Shown here piece by piece: positions 36,429 to 46,271 of a stretch of DNA of 64,000 nt (its first letter is position 1; each line of letters starts with the position of its first letter). Position numbers and translations under genes: made by a program. The notes beneath the pieces were generated by a model, which was not told the DNA's origin, did not search any database, and saw only the letters and a list, made by a program, of their open reading frames with translations. Source of the stretch: Rhodobacter sp. SY28-1 (lineage in GTDB: Bacteria > Pseudomonadota > Alphaproteobacteria > Rhodobacterales > Rhodobacteraceae); assembly GCF_005222785.1 (NCBI RefSeq), contig NZ_STGH01000003.1, forward strand, positions 682,001 through 746,000. Reading direction: 5' to 3'.

Positions 36429-38600
36429 TCAGTCCTGTTGCAGATAGACTGCCGACAAGGGCGGCAGCGTGACAAGCGCCGATTGCGTCTGGCCATGCCA
36501 GGGCGTCTTTTCCGTGGTCACCCCTCCCAGGTTGCCACGGTTGCCCCCGCCATAGGCTTCGGCGTCGGTGTTCAGGATTTCATGCCACTTGCCCGCGGCA
36601 GGCAGGCCCAGCCGGTATTTGCGCTCCAGCGGGGTCATGTTGACGACCGCGACGACCTGCGGGTCGCCCTCGTTGCCCTTCCGCACCCAGGAATAGACCC
36701 CGGCCTCGGCATCGTTCGACTCGATCCAGGCAAAACCCTCGGGCCGGGTGTCGTTGACGTGCAGCGCATGGGTCTCGCGGTAGACGCGGTTCAGGTCCCG
36801 CACCAACTGCTGCATGCCCCGATGTTCAGCAATATCAAGCTGATGCCAGTCGAGGCTCTGGTTGTGGTTCCACTCGGCCCCCTGCGCAAACTCCTGCCCC
36901 ATGAACAGAAGCTTTTTGCCAGGATGGGCCCACATGAACCCGTAGTAGGCGCGCAGGTTGGCGAATTTCTCCCACCCGTTGCCCGGCATTTTCGCCAGCA
37001 TGCTGCCCTTGCCATGGACAACCTCGTCATGGCTGATCGGCAGGATGTAGTTTTCGGACCAGGCATAGACGAGGCCGAAGGTCATCTGGTGGTGATGATA
37101 CTTCCGGTAGATCGGGTCCTTCTGCATGTAGGACAGGGTGTCGTTCATCCACCCCATGTTCCACTTGAACCCAAAGCCAAGGCCGCCCCAGTTCGCCGGG
37201 CGGCTGACGCCCGGAAAGGCCGTCGATTCCTCGGCAACCGTCATGATGCCGGGGCATTCGCCGTAGGCGGTGATGTTCATCGACCGCAGCACATCGATGG
37301 CCTCGTAGTTCTCCCGACCGCCATCCTTGTTCGGCACCCACTCGCCGTGCTTGCGGCTGTAATCGCGGTAGAGCATAGAGGCGACGGCATCCACGCGGAG
37401 ACCGTCGATGTGGTATTCCTCCAGCCAATACAAGGCGTTGGAGACGAGGTAGTTCTTCACCTCGACCCGACCGTAGTTGTAGATCAGCGTATTCCAGTCC
37501 TGATGGAAGCCTTCGCGCGGGTCCTGGTGTTCGTAAAGCGCCGTGCCGTCAAAGCGGCCAAGTCCATGCGCATCCGTGGGGAAATGCCCCGGCACCCAGT
37601 CGAGGATGACGCCAAGGCCCTTGCGGTGCGCCGCATCGACGAAGGCGCGGAATTCGGACGGCGTGCCGTGGCGGATCGTGGGGGCAAACATGCCCACGGG
37701 TTGATAGCCCCAGGAGCCGTCGAACGGATACTCGCTGACCGGAAGACACTCGATATGGGTGAAGCCCATGTCGGCGGCATAGTCGACCAGCTGTTCGGCC
37801 AGTTCCTGATAGCTCAGCATCCGGTTGCCCGGCGCGCGCTTCCACGATCCCAGATGCACCTCGTAGACGCTGATCGGTGCGTCTACCGTATGCTTTCCGG
37901 CCCGCGCCTCCATCCATGCGCCATCATGCCAGTCGCCACGAATTGTCCTGACAACCGAAGCATTTGCGGGCGGATGTTCAGATCCGAACCCGACCGGATC
38001 GGCCTTGAGCGGCATCACTGCGCCGCCCGGCCCCTTGATCTCGTACTTGTAGGCTGTGCCTTCGGTCAGGCTCGGGATGAAAATCTCCCAGACCCCCGTC
38101 CCGCCCCGGCGGCGCATCGGGTTGCGGCGGCCGTCCCAGACGTTGAAATCGCCCACCACCGAGACCCGTTCGGCATTCGGGGCCCAGACCGCGAAATGCA
38201 CGCCGTCCACGCCTTCGTGGTTGATGACATGCGCGCCGAGCGCCTGCCAAAGCCGCTGGTGGCTCCCCTCACCCAGAAGGTATTCGTCCATCTCTCCAAG
38301 GACTGGAGCAAAGCGATAGGGATCCTCGAATTCCCAAGTATTGCCAAAGCCTTCCGCACGAAACCTGTAGTTCGCCTTCCGCGCCAGCTGATGCGTGAAA
38401 AGCCCCGGGAGGCCCGGATAGGGCGACGCCTCCGCCACCGTCTTGCCTGACAGCACCCAAAGCCGCTCGGCCCCCGGAACGAAGGCCCGTATCTCCCAGC
38501 CTTTGGCCCCCTTATGCGGTCCGAGAACGCCAAAGGGATCGCCATGCCAGCCCCCGGCAATCGCCTCGGCCGCTCCCCTGTCGAGTGTCGTCTCAGCCAT
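36429..38600 (-). CDS. glgB: 1,4-alpha-glucan branching enzyme
   Basis: GlgB introduces alpha-1,6 branch points. The 723-residue protein has two CBM48-like N-terminal modules ([11 protein letters not shown] and [19 protein letters not shown]) and a GH13 barrel with [25 protein letters not shown] carrying the nucleophile, [13 protein letters not shown] acid-base region and [13 protein letters not shown]. It is the full-length E. coli-like type. It lies 21 bases after glgP and 40 before glgC. The product acts with GlgA on the growing glucan. Confidence 0.97.
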   Translation of the reverse strand: MAETTLDRGAAEAIAGGWHGDPFGVLGPHKGAKGWEIRAFVPGAERLWVLSGKTVAEASPYPGLPGLFTHQLARKANYRFRAEGFGNTWEFEDPYRFAPVLGEMDEYLLGEGSHQRLWQALGAHVINHEGVDGVHFAVWAPNAERVSVVGDFNVWDGRRNPMRRRGGTGVWEIFIPSLTEGTAYKYEIKGPGGAVMPLKADPVGFGSEHPPANASVVRTIRGDWHDGAWMEARAGKHTVDAPISVYEVHLGSWKRAPGNRMLSYQELAEQLVDYAADMGFTHIECLPVSEYPFDGSWGYQPVGMFAPTIRHGTPSEFRAFVDAAHRKGLGVILDWVPGHFPTDAHGLGRFDGTALYEHQDPREGFHQDWNTLIYNYGRVEVKNYLVSNALYWLEEYHIDGLRVDAVASMLYRDYSRKHGEWVPNKDGGRENYEAIDVLRSMNITAYGECPGIMTVAEESTAFPGVSRPANWGGLGFGFKWNMGWMNDTLSYMQKDPIYRKYHHHQMTFGLVYAWSENYILPISHDEVVHGKGSMLAKMPGNGWEKFANLRAYYGFMWAHPGKKLLFMGQEFAQGAEWNHNQSLDWHQLDIAEHRGMQQLVRDLNRVYRETHALHVNDTRPEGFAWIESNDAEAGVYSWVRKGNEGDPQVVAVVNMTPLERKYRLGLPAAGKWHEILNTDAEAYGGGNRGNLGGVTTEKTPWHGQTQSALVTLPPLSAVYLQQD

Positions 38601-38621
38601 GCTCCCCCTCCCGAAAGCGTG

Positions 38622-41030
38622 TCAGAGGGCAGACGTCGCCTGCCAGATCTCTTCCATGTAACTGCGGATCGTCCGGTCGGACGAGAAGAACCCGCTCCGC
38701 GCCGTGTTCATCGCCGCCATCTTCCACCAGCGATCGCGGTCAAGATAGGCCTTGTCCACCTCGCCCTGCGCGGCGTGGTAGGCCGCGAAATCGGCGGCCA
38801 CCAGGAAGTAGTCGTGGTGCCAGACCCGGTGCACAAGGCCATGATACCGCTCCGGCTCATCGGGCGAGAACCGGCCTTCGGCAATCATCTGCAACACATC
38901 CATCAGTGGCTGGCTCGCCTCGATCGCCTTCTTGGCATGGTCAGGGTCTTCGCGCCGCTTGGCAACTTCCTCGGCGGTCAGGCCGAACAGGAAGAAGTTC
39001 TCCGCACCGACCTCCTGCAGGATTTCCACGTTGGCCCCGTCCAGCGTCCCGATCGTCGGCGCGCCGTTCATCATGAACTTCATGTTCCCGGTGCCGGATG
39101 CCTCTTTCCCCGCCGTCGAAATCTGCTCTGACAGATCTGCCGCCGGGATCACCCGTTCCGCCATGGTGACGTTGTAGTTTGGCGGGTAGATGATCTTCAG
39201 CAGATCGCCTGACACGGGGTCAGAATTAACGACCTCGGCCACGTCGTTGATAAGACGGATGATTTCCTTTGCAACCGCATAGCCTGGCGCGGCCTTCCCA
39301 CCGAAAACCTTCACCCGCGGGACCCATCCCGCCTTGGGGTTCGACCGCACCTTGTGCCAGTGCGCTATGGTTTCCAGGATGTTCAGCAACTGCCGTTTGT
39401 ATTCATGAATCCGCTTGATCTGCACGTCGAACAGCGCATCGGGCGACACCGAAATCCCCATCTCGCGCCCGATCCAGTTCGACAGCACCACCTTGTTTTC
39501 GCGTTTTGCCGCAGCAAACCCCTGGCGGAAACCCTTGTCCGCAATATGCGGTTCCAGCGCGCGCAAGTGGTCGAGGTCTGCTTCCCAGCCCGCACCGATT
39601 GTCTCGGTAATAAGCGAGGACAGTGGTCGGTTCGCCATGCGCAGCCAACGGCGTGGCGTCACGCCGTTGGTCTGGTTGATGATCCGTCCGGGATGCAGGC
39701 CGTTCAGTTCCGGGAACAGGTTCTTCTTCACCAGATCCGAATGCAGCGCTGAGACGCCATTCACCTTGTGGCTCATGATGAAGGCGAGTTCGCCCATCCG
39801 CACTTCCTGGTGCTTGACGATGCCCACATAGTGCGGCCGGTTCGGATAGGCGCGGCGGTGCCAGCTGTCGATCCTCTCGACGATCTGCATGTGGCGTGGC
39901 AGCACATTCCCGAACGTGAAAGTGGCCCATCTTTCAAGGGCTTCCGGCAACAAGGTATGGTTGGTATAGCCCAGACAGGCCCGCGCGATGGTCAGGGCCT
40001 CATCGAAGGGCAGTCCATGTTCGTCCGACAGAAGGCGGATCAGTTCCGGGCCTGCTATCGCCGGGTGGGTGTCGTTCATCTGGATCGCGACGTGCCGCGG
40101 CAGGGCGCGGAGGTCCGCATGGTTGGACAGATAGCGCCGCAGGATGTCCTGCAGGGCGGCCGAAGTCAGGAAGAACTCCTGCTTCAGCCGCAACTCCTTG
40201 CCCTGGTAGGTGGTGTCATCCGGGTAGAGCACGCGCGACAGGGTCCGCGCCAGCGTCTCCGGTTCTGCTGCAGCCGTGTAGTCCCCACGGTTGAAGCGTT
40301 CGAGGTCGAAGTTCGTCGTCCCCTTCGCCCCCCAGAGCCGCAGGGTATTTGCCCATTTTCCCTGCCAGCCGATGACGGGGGTATCGTAGGCCTCGGCGGT
40401 CACCGTCTCCTGCTGATACCAGACGTCCTTTCCATCGCGGCTTTCGACATGACCCTTGAAACCCACGGTGTAGGCGCTTTCGGGTCGCGCAAATTCCCAC
40501 GGATGCGCCTGTGCAAGCCAATTTTCCGGCGTTTCGATCTGGCGGCCGTGATCGAAGTGCTGGCGGAAGAGGCCATGCTCATACCGGATCCCGTAGCCAT
40601 AGGCAGGGCAGCCCAGCGTTGCCATCGATTCCATGAAGCAGGCCGCCAGCCGCCCCAAGCCGCCATTCCCAAGCGCCGCGTCGGGTTCGTCGTCGATCAC
40701 GGCACGCAAATCGACGCCCACGGCAGCCATCGCCTCGTTGGCCGCATCATAGAGCCCGAGGTTGATCGTCGCGTCCTCAAGGATCCGACCGATCAAGAAC
40801 TCCATCGACAGATAGTAGACGCGCTTCTTGTCTTCGGCCCAGGTCCGTCGGGTAGACGCGAACCACGGCTCGACGATCTGGTCGCGGATCGCGTGGCTTA
40901 GCGCCATGCGCCAGTCATGGACAGACGCATGCGGGGCGTCCTTGCCCACCGTGAAGGTCAGATGGCGCAGGATGTCGGCCTGCAGAAGGTTCGGGGTCAC
41001 ACTGAGGTCGGTCACGGGCTTATCCAGCAA
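38622..41030 (-). CDS. glgP: Glycogen phosphorylase
   Basis: GlgP releases glucose-1-phosphate from glycogen ends, using pyridoxal phosphate. The 802-residue sequence has RVYYLSMEFLIGR, ALGNGGLGRLAACFMESMA, HLEW-type substrate motifs (GIVKHQEVRMGELA) and the PLP-lysine region EASGTGNMKFMMNGAPTIGTLDGANVEI. Its reading frame and length are normal. It is the first gene of the block glgP-glgB-glgC-glgA-glgX-pgm, so mobilising and synthesising enzymes share regulation. The upstream 237 bp up to the copper-chaperone gene should carry its promoter. Confidence 0.97.
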   Translation of the reverse strand: MLDKPVTDLSVTPNLLQADILRHLTFTVGKDAPHASVHDWRMALSHAIRDQIVEPWFASTRRTWAEDKKRVYYLSMEFLIGRILEDATINLGLYDAANEAMAAVGVDLRAVIDDEPDAALGNGGLGRLAACFMESMATLGCPAYGYGIRYEHGLFRQHFDHGRQIETPENWLAQAHPWEFARPESAYTVGFKGHVESRDGKDVWYQQETVTAEAYDTPVIGWQGKWANTLRLWGAKGTTNFDLERFNRGDYTAAAEPETLARTLSRVLYPDDTTYQGKELRLKQEFFLTSAALQDILRRYLSNHADLRALPRHVAIQMNDTHPAIAGPELIRLLSDEHGLPFDEALTIARACLGYTNHTLLPEALERWATFTFGNVLPRHMQIVERIDSWHRRAYPNRPHYVGIVKHQEVRMGELAFIMSHKVNGVSALHSDLVKKNLFPELNGLHPGRIINQTNGVTPRRWLRMANRPLSSLITETIGAGWEADLDHLRALEPHIADKGFRQGFAAAKRENKVVLSNWIGREMGISVSPDALFDVQIKRIHEYKRQLLNILETIAHWHKVRSNPKAGWVPRVKVFGGKAAPGYAVAKEIIRLINDVAEVVNSDPVSGDLLKIIYPPNYNVTMAERVIPAADLSEQISTAGKEASGTGNMKFMMNGAPTIGTLDGANVEILQEVGAENFFLFGLTAEEVAKRREDPDHAKKAIEASQPLMDVLQMIAEGRFSPDEPERYHGLVHRVWHHDYFLVAADFAAYHAAQGEVDKAYLDRDRWWKMAAMNTARSGFFSSDRTIRSYMEEIWQATSAL

Positions 41031-41267
41031 GGTCTACTCCTGAGGAAGCCTAAGCGCCGCAGGACGGCGGTCAAGCAAGCTTTCGGGGGCTTGCGGTCAA
41101 AACGACCTGTTACCGCAAACATTAAGTCCATTTAGTTGATTTAAAGCGGTTTGGAAATCCGATTCGGCGAAATTCGCGGAAGATCGGCAGCGATGTCGCA
41201 CTTCCCGCACAAGCCCTTGACGCGGCGACAAAGCTGAGACCCAATCGCCGGTGAAGAGGACAGGCCC

Positions 41268-41465
41268 ATGACCACACTTTCCGTTCCCGACATGAGCTGC
41301 GGCCACTGCAAGGCCACGGTCGAATCCGCGCTTGGCACCGTGCCGCAGGTCAGCGAGGTCAAGGTCGACCTTGGAACCCGCAAGGTCGAAGTGATCGGCA
41401 CGGCCCCCGCCGCCGCGCGGTTGAAGGCGCTGGACGATGCAGGCTACCCTGCGACCGTCGACTAA
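41268..41465 (+). CDS. copZ: Copper-chaperone-like HMA domain protein
   Basis: The 65-residue protein is a single heavy-metal-associated ferredoxin-like domain with the metal-binding MSCGHC loop and the family's KVDLGTRKVEVIG and ALDDAGYPATV ends. CopZ-type chaperones carry Cu(I) to CopA-type exporters in the cytoplasm, but no copper ATPase or CueR-type regulator is present in this window, so the partner is elsewhere. The gene ends within the final bases of the converging oxidoreductase gene (41462-41465 overlap). Symbol by domain similarity, not by context. Confidence 0.82.
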   Translation: MTTLSVPDMSCGHCKATVESALGTVPQVSEVKVDLGTRKVEVIGTAPAAARLKALDDAGYPATVD

Positions 41466-42802
41466 AGACTCGGGCCCGGTTCTATCCGGCTGACATCACT
41501 GAACCGCGACAGGCGAAAGCGGCTGAGGTCGTGGCCCACGGGTCGGCCCATCACCAGATCCGCTACGACGCGCCCCATGCCCGGCCCGATCCCGAAGCCG
41601 TGCCCGCTCATCCCGGTGGCGATGGTCAGGCCGGGGATCGGGGCGTGGTCGACGATGGGCACCACATCCGGCAGGCTGTCGATCATGCCGGCCCAGGCGG
41701 TCTTCAGCTTCGGTCGGCCCAGCGAGGGGAAGGCCCTGGCGAAATTTTCCTGCACCTCGCCCAGGGTCTGCATGTTCGGCGCAGGGTTCAGGATGCGCCG
41801 CCGCTCAAAGGGGCTGGGCGCATCCATCGACCAGCGGCGCGGGGTGCCCCAGGCGTCCGGGAAGCCTTTCGGGGCCGCCAGACGGAAATTGGTCGACCGG
41901 AAATCCTTTTTCAGAACGGGCAGATAGACACCGAAACTGCGGAAAGCATCGCGCCCGATGAAGAAGTCGTGTCGCGCGCCAGGGGCAATCGAATAGCCCC
42001 CGTCCGCACGCCGCCGGAAGGCGAAGTCATCGTCCGCCGCATTGCCCGGAAATATCTCCGGCATCGGTTCGGTTGCCGCCACCGAAGCCAGAACCGACAG
42101 CTGCGGGATGCTGATCCCGTGCGCACCGAGGAACAGCCGCGACCAGGCCCCTGCCGCCACGACGACATGGTCGCAGGCGATGCGCCCTGCCTCGGTCACC
42201 ACCCCCGCGACCCGGCCCGCCGCCAGGTCCAGCCCCCGCACCGCGCAGGCCTCGCGGATCACAACGCCCTTCTCCTCAGCCACCGCCGCCAAAGCCGGGA
42301 CCGCCACCCAGGGCTCGGCGCGTGCGTCCGAGGCGGTCCAAAGCGCGCCTTTCCACGGCGCGGCGGCCCCCTTCAGCATTGCCATAGTCTCACCGGCGGT
42401 CAGCAGCCGCGTATCAAGCTGGTGCGCGCGGGAATGCTCTGTCCAGGCCTCGAAGCCCTCGATCTCACGCTCGGTTTTCGCCAAGTACAGCACACCGGTC
42501 TGCTTGAAGCCCAGCCCTTCGCCCATCTCGGCCGCGAGGCGCTTCCAGATCGACAGGCTTTCGACCATGATCGGCAATTCGCCCGGGTCCCTGCCCTGCT
42601 GGCGCACCCAGCCCCAGTTCCGCCCCGATTGCTCCCCGGCGATGTGCCCCTTCTCGCAGACGACAACCGAAAGGCCCTTCTCGCGAAGGAACCACGCCGT
42701 CATCACCCCGATGACGCCCCCGCCCACCACAACAACATCCGCGCGCGGCGGCAACGCCCCGGCAAAGCGGACCGGAGAGGTCTCCGAAATCGGGAAGCTC
42801 AT
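41462..42802 (-). CDS. FAD-dependent oxidoreductase (DadA/DAO family)
   Basis: The 446-residue flavoprotein begins with the Rossmann FAD loop VVVVGGGVIGVMTAWFL and has GEQSGRNWGWVRQQGRD near the flavin, then GLTIATGMSGHGFGIGPGMGRVVADL at the C-terminus, all typical of DAO-type enzymes that oxidise secondary amines or D-amino acids. The substrate is unknown. ATG 42802 overlaps the stop of the upstream deacetylase by 4 bases (ATGA), so this enzyme is coupled to an M20 amidohydrolase. Oxidation of an amine released by that enzyme is a reasonable guess. Confidence 0.85.
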   Translation of the reverse strand: MSFPISETSPVRFAGALPPRADVVVVGGGVIGVMTAWFLREKGLSVVVCEKGHIAGEQSGRNWGWVRQQGRDPGELPIMVESLSIWKRLAAEMGEGLGFKQTGVLYLAKTEREIEGFEAWTEHSRAHQLDTRLLTAGETMAMLKGAAAPWKGALWTASDARAEPWVAVPALAAVAEEKGVVIREACAVRGLDLAAGRVAGVVTEAGRIACDHVVVAAGAWSRLFLGAHGISIPQLSVLASVAATEPMPEIFPGNAADDDFAFRRRADGGYSIAPGARHDFFIGRDAFRSFGVYLPVLKKDFRSTNFRLAAPKGFPDAWGTPRRWSMDAPSPFERRRILNPAPNMQTLGEVQENFARAFPSLGRPKLKTAWAGMIDSLPDVVPIVDHAPIPGLTIATGMSGHGFGIGPGMGRVVADLVMGRPVGHDLSRFRLSRFSDVSRIEPGPSL

Positions 42803-43956
42803 GCGCAACGCTCCAGCAGCCGATCCATGAAGCGGTGGCCCGCCTGGAACTCGGACACCTCCAGATACTCGTCCGCCTGATGCGCCTGGGCGATGTCGCC
42901 CGGTCCGATCACCACTGCCGAGTAGCCCGCATCCTGGAACTGCCCGGCTTCCGTGCCATAGGAGACCACGCCGGTTGCATTGTCCCCGGTCAAGGCCCGC
43001 GCCAAGGCGTCGGCCGCCCCGTCCACCTCGGGCCGCAGGGGGGACACGTCGAAGAACTTGTTCAGATGAACGCCCGCCTCGGGGCGCTTCGCCTTCAGCG
43101 CCCTGTCCAAAGCCATTGCCGCCTCGCGGAACGCCCCGGCATGAGCCTCGATGTTGTCGTCAGGCACGCAGCGCATCTCGACCGCGAACCGGCAGTCCCC
43201 TGCCGTGATGTTGTCCGCTGTCCCGCCATGGATCCGCCCCACATGCAGCGTCGTGAACGGCGGATGGAACCGTGCGCCGATAGCGCCCGGCGCCTTCGCC
43301 TGGATCGCATCATTGTGGTCGTTGACCCACTGGATCAGCCGCGCCGCCTCCATCACCGCCGAAACGCCCTCGGGCAACAGCGAGGAATGCACTTCATACC
43401 CCTTCACATGCACCGCATAGCCGGTGCCCCCCTTGTGCCCGGTGATGACCTTCATCCGCGAGGGTTCGCCGATCAGCGCGATCTCACCCTTCGGCACCAC
43501 CTCCTGCATCGTGCGGATCATTGGCGGGGCGCCTGTGCAACCCACCTCCTCGTCGTAGGACAGCGCCAGTTGCAACGGCCGTGCCACGCCCCGCGACTGG
43601 GCCTCGACCACAGCCCAGACTGCCAGCGCCACATAGCCCTTCATGTCACAGGTCCCGCGCCCGTAAAGGCGACCGTCGCGTTCAACCACTGTCCAGGGGT
43701 CCGAAGTCCAGTCCTGCCCGTCCACCGGCACCACGTCGGAATGGCCTGACAGGACCACCGCGCCTTCCACCCACGGGCCCGCATGGGCAATCAGCGCCGC
43801 CTTCTGCCGGTCCTCGTTCCAGTGCCGGAAGCACTTCACCCCCTGCCCCGTCAGATAACCCTCAAGCCAGTCGACGAGCTCTAGGTTCGATTCGCGGCTG
43901 ACCGTCGGAAATTTGACCAACTGATCCAGAATCTGACGCGGCGTCAGCACGGCCAT
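42799..43956 (-). CDS. argE: Acetylornithine deacetylase-like M20 amidohydrolase
   Basis: This 385-residue M20 metallohydrolase carries the di-zinc motifs LSGHSDVVPVDG, GRGTCDMKG (bridging Asp) and SYDEEVGCTGA with the general-base glutamate. It matches the acetylornithine deacetylase subfamily (ArgE). ATG 43956 (MAVLTPRQIL) suits the family start; an upstream ATG at 43974 would add six residues. Coupling to an FAD oxidoreductase and not to arginine genes points to catabolic use, perhaps of N-acylated amino acids, rather than arginine biosynthesis. The adjoining peptide ABC transporter may supply substrates (inference). Confidence 0.82.
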   Translation of the reverse strand: MAVLTPRQILDQLVKFPTVSRESNLELVDWLEGYLTGQGVKCFRHWNEDRQKAALIAHAGPWVEGAVVLSGHSDVVPVDGQDWTSDPWTVVERDGRLYGRGTCDMKGYVALAVWAVVEAQSRGVARPLQLALSYDEEVGCTGAPPMIRTMQEVVPKGEIALIGEPSRMKVITGHKGGTGYAVHVKGYEVHSSLLPEGVSAVMEAARLIQWVNDHNDAIQAKAPGAIGARFHPPFTTLHVGRIHGGTADNITAGDCRFAVEMRCVPDDNIEAHAGAFREAAMALDRALKAKRPEAGVHLNKFFDVSPLRPEVDGAADALARALTGDNATGVVSYGTEAGQFQDAGYSAVVIGPGDIAQAHQADEYLEVSEFQAGHRFMDRLLERCA

Positions 43957-44206
43957 CGCGATTTCCCTTGCCATGACTACATTTGGTAGCCAGCCTGTCT
44001 TCGGGTCCAGGCCAAGTCAATATCTGGCAAAGTGACGTAAGGTTCGGTCATTCTGCCTGATGAACAGTCTGGAATCGCGCGCCAAATCGGGATTGATAGA
44101 AGACCGAGAATCGGAAAGAGTTGACGACAAGGCAGCAACCACAAGCTGCACAGCTGAAAAAACAGCTAACAATAACAAGACCTAAGAATGTCGCGGGGAG
44201 TACTGA

Positions 44207-45229
44207 ATGGCCGAACCGGCCGCGTCTGTCCTTGAAGTCAGGGACCTAAAGACCGTTTTCCGCACCCGTGGCGGCGAAATTCATGCCGTGAACGATGTCA
44301 GCTTCCATCTTCGGAAGGGTGAGCTGCTGGGTGTGGTCGGAGAAAGTGGCTCGGGCAAGTCGGTCACGATGATGTCGCTGCTGCGGCTTTTGCCGATGCC
44401 GCCTGCCGAAGTTCGCGGCGGTCAGGCGTTTCTGAACGGGCGCGATCTGATTTCGATGAGCGATGAGGAGTTGCGGTCGGTCCGTGGGGCCAAGGTCGGA
44501 TTCGTGTTCCAGGACCCGATGACCTCGCTCAACCCGGTCTTCACCCTGGGCAACCAGATCATGGAGCCGCTCATCAAGCACATGAAGATGTCGAAAGCCC
44601 AGGCCGAAGCCAGGGCCGTCGAGCTTCTGGAACTGGTCGGCATTCCGGATGCGAGGCGTCGGCTCTATCAGTACCCGCACCAGTTTTCCGGAGGGATGCG
44701 CCAGCGTGTGATGATCGCCATTGCCCTGGCCTGCGACCCTGATGTGCTGATCGCAGACGAGCCGACGACAGCGCTTGATGTGACGATCCAGGCCCAGATT
44801 CTGGAACTGGTGCGCGAGCTGCGTCAGAAACTGGGGATGGCGATCATCTGGATCACGCACGACCTTGGCGTCATCGCAGGCATCGCAGACAGGGTGATGG
44901 TTATGTATGGCGGGCAGATCGTCGAACAGGCCCCCGTGCGCGAGCTTTTCGCGAACCCGCAGCACCCGTATACCCGGGCGCTTCTCCAGACGATCCCCCG
45001 CATTTCCGGTCCCCGGGATGCGCGGCTCAAGGTGATCGAGGGCCAGCCTCCGATCCTGTCAGGCCCACTGACCGCCTGCCCGTTCCGCGCGCGGTGTGAG
45101 TTCCGCCACGACACCTGCGACCAGCTGAACCCGGCCCGCCGGCCCATCGACGGGCTGCCGCTTGGCAAGGGGCATGATGTCGCCTGCCATTGGCATGCCC
45201 CGGCAAGCGCGGAGGTCGCCCATGCTTGA
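44207..45229 (+). CDS. Peptide ABC transporter ATP-binding protein (DppD/OppD type)
   Basis: One of the two ATPases of a peptide or nickel-type importer. The 340-residue protein has Walker [12 protein letters not shown] signature [19 protein letters not shown], Walker B VLIADEPT and the H-loop WITHDLG, then the C-terminal oligopeptide extension with a cysteine cluster ([16 protein letters not shown]) that may hold a metal or iron-sulfur centre. Its end overlaps the second ATPase gene by 8 bases. It is the first gene of the five-gene operon and sits 250 bp from the deacetylase gene, with a divergent promoter region between. Confidence 0.9.
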   Translation: MAEPAASVLEVRDLKTVFRTRGGEIHAVNDVSFHLRKGELLGVVGESGSGKSVTMMSLLRLLPMPPAEVRGGQAFLNGRDLISMSDEELRSVRGAKVGFVFQDPMTSLNPVFTLGNQIMEPLIKHMKMSKAQAEARAVELLELVGIPDARRRLYQYPHQFSGGMRQRVMIAIALACDPDVLIADEPTTALDVTIQAQILELVRELRQKLGMAIIWITHDLGVIAGIADRVMVMYGGQIVEQAPVRELFANPQHPYTRALLQTIPRISGPRDARLKVIEGQPPILSGPLTACPFRARCEFRHDTCDQLNPARRPIDGLPLGKGHDVACHWHAPASAEVAHA

Positions 45230-46271
45230 CGCGGGCGCACCGCCGCTTGTGCAGGTCGAAGACCTGAAGATGCACTTCCCGATATACACCGGGATCTTCC
45301 GCAAGCACACCGGCGACGTGAAGGCGGTGGACGGGGTGTCATTCGATATCACGGCCGGGCAGACCCTGGGCCTTGTCGGCGAATCCGGCTGCGGCAAGTC
45401 TACCGTAGGCAGGGCCATGCTGCGGCTTTATGAACCCACCGCTGGCCGCGTCATCATCGACGGCGACGATGTGGCGAAACTCGCACCCGAGGCTCTGCGC
45501 CGGAAACGTCCGACGATGCAGATGGTCTTTCAGGATCCGCAGGCCAGCCTCAATCCCCGAATGACGCTTGCCGACATCGTCTCCGAACCCCTGGACGAAC
45601 ACACCGACTGGACCCGCGACAGGAAGCTGGAGCGCGTCTACGAACTGATGGACCAGGTCGGTCTCAACCGCCGCTTCGTGAACCGCTTCCCGCATGAATT
45701 CTCGGGCGGCCAGCGCCAGCGGATCGGCATCGCCCGTGCGTTGGCCCTGAAGCCCCGCTTCATCGTTTGCGACGAACCCATTGCGGCGCTGGACGTCTCG
45801 ATCCAGGCGCAGGTCGTCAACCTGCTGGAGGACCTGCAGGAAAAGCTGGGCCTGACCTATCTTTTCATCAGCCACGACCTGTCGATGGTCCGCCATCTGG
45901 CGCAGCGGGTGGCCGTGATGTACCTGGGTCGGATCGCGGAACTGTCCCCGTCGCGCGACCTCTATGCGCGCCCCCTTCATCCCTATGCCGAGGCCCTGCT
46001 GTCCGCCGTGAACGAGCCTGACCCGGAGCTCGCCGCGCGGCGCAACCGGATCATCCTCAAGGGTGACGTGCCCTCGCCGGCCAATCCGCCGAAAGGCTGC
46101 AACTTCTGCACCCGCTGCCCGAAGGTGATGGACATCTGTCGCAACGTGAAGCCGTCGCTTGCAGAAGTCGAGCCGGGCCGCCTGGTCGCCTGCCATCTAT
46201 ACACACCTGCCGCCGGATCAACCGGCGGATCCGAGGCCAACGAGCGTAACCAACAAGGAGAGACCCGATGA
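45222..46271 (+). CDS. Peptide ABC transporter ATP-binding protein (DppF/OppF type)
   Basis: Second ATPase of the peptide importer; the pair forms a heterodimer on the cytoplasmic side. The 349-residue protein has Walker A GESGCGKST, signature EFSGGQRQRIGIARAL, Walker B FIVCDEPIAALD, H-loop FISHDLSM and an oppD/F C-terminal cysteine cluster (CNFCTRCPKVMDIC). ATG 45222 overlaps the previous gene by 8 bases, so the two ATPases are translationally coupled. The final codons overlap the substrate-binding gene by 4 bases. Confidence 0.9.
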   Translation: MLDAGAPPLVQVEDLKMHFPIYTGIFRKHTGDVKAVDGVSFDITAGQTLGLVGESGCGKSTVGRAMLRLYEPTAGRVIIDGDDVAKLAPEALRRKRPTMQMVFQDPQASLNPRMTLADIVSEPLDEHTDWTRDRKLERVYELMDQVGLNRRFVNRFPHEFSGGQRQRIGIARALALKPRFIVCDEPIAALDVSIQAQVVNLLEDLQEKLGLTYLFISHDLSMVRHLAQRVAVMYLGRIAELSPSRDLYARPLHPYAEALLSAVNEPDPELAARRNRIILKGDVPSPANPPKGCNFCTRCPKVMDICRNVKPSLAEVEPGRLVACHLYTPAAGSTGGSEANERNQQGETR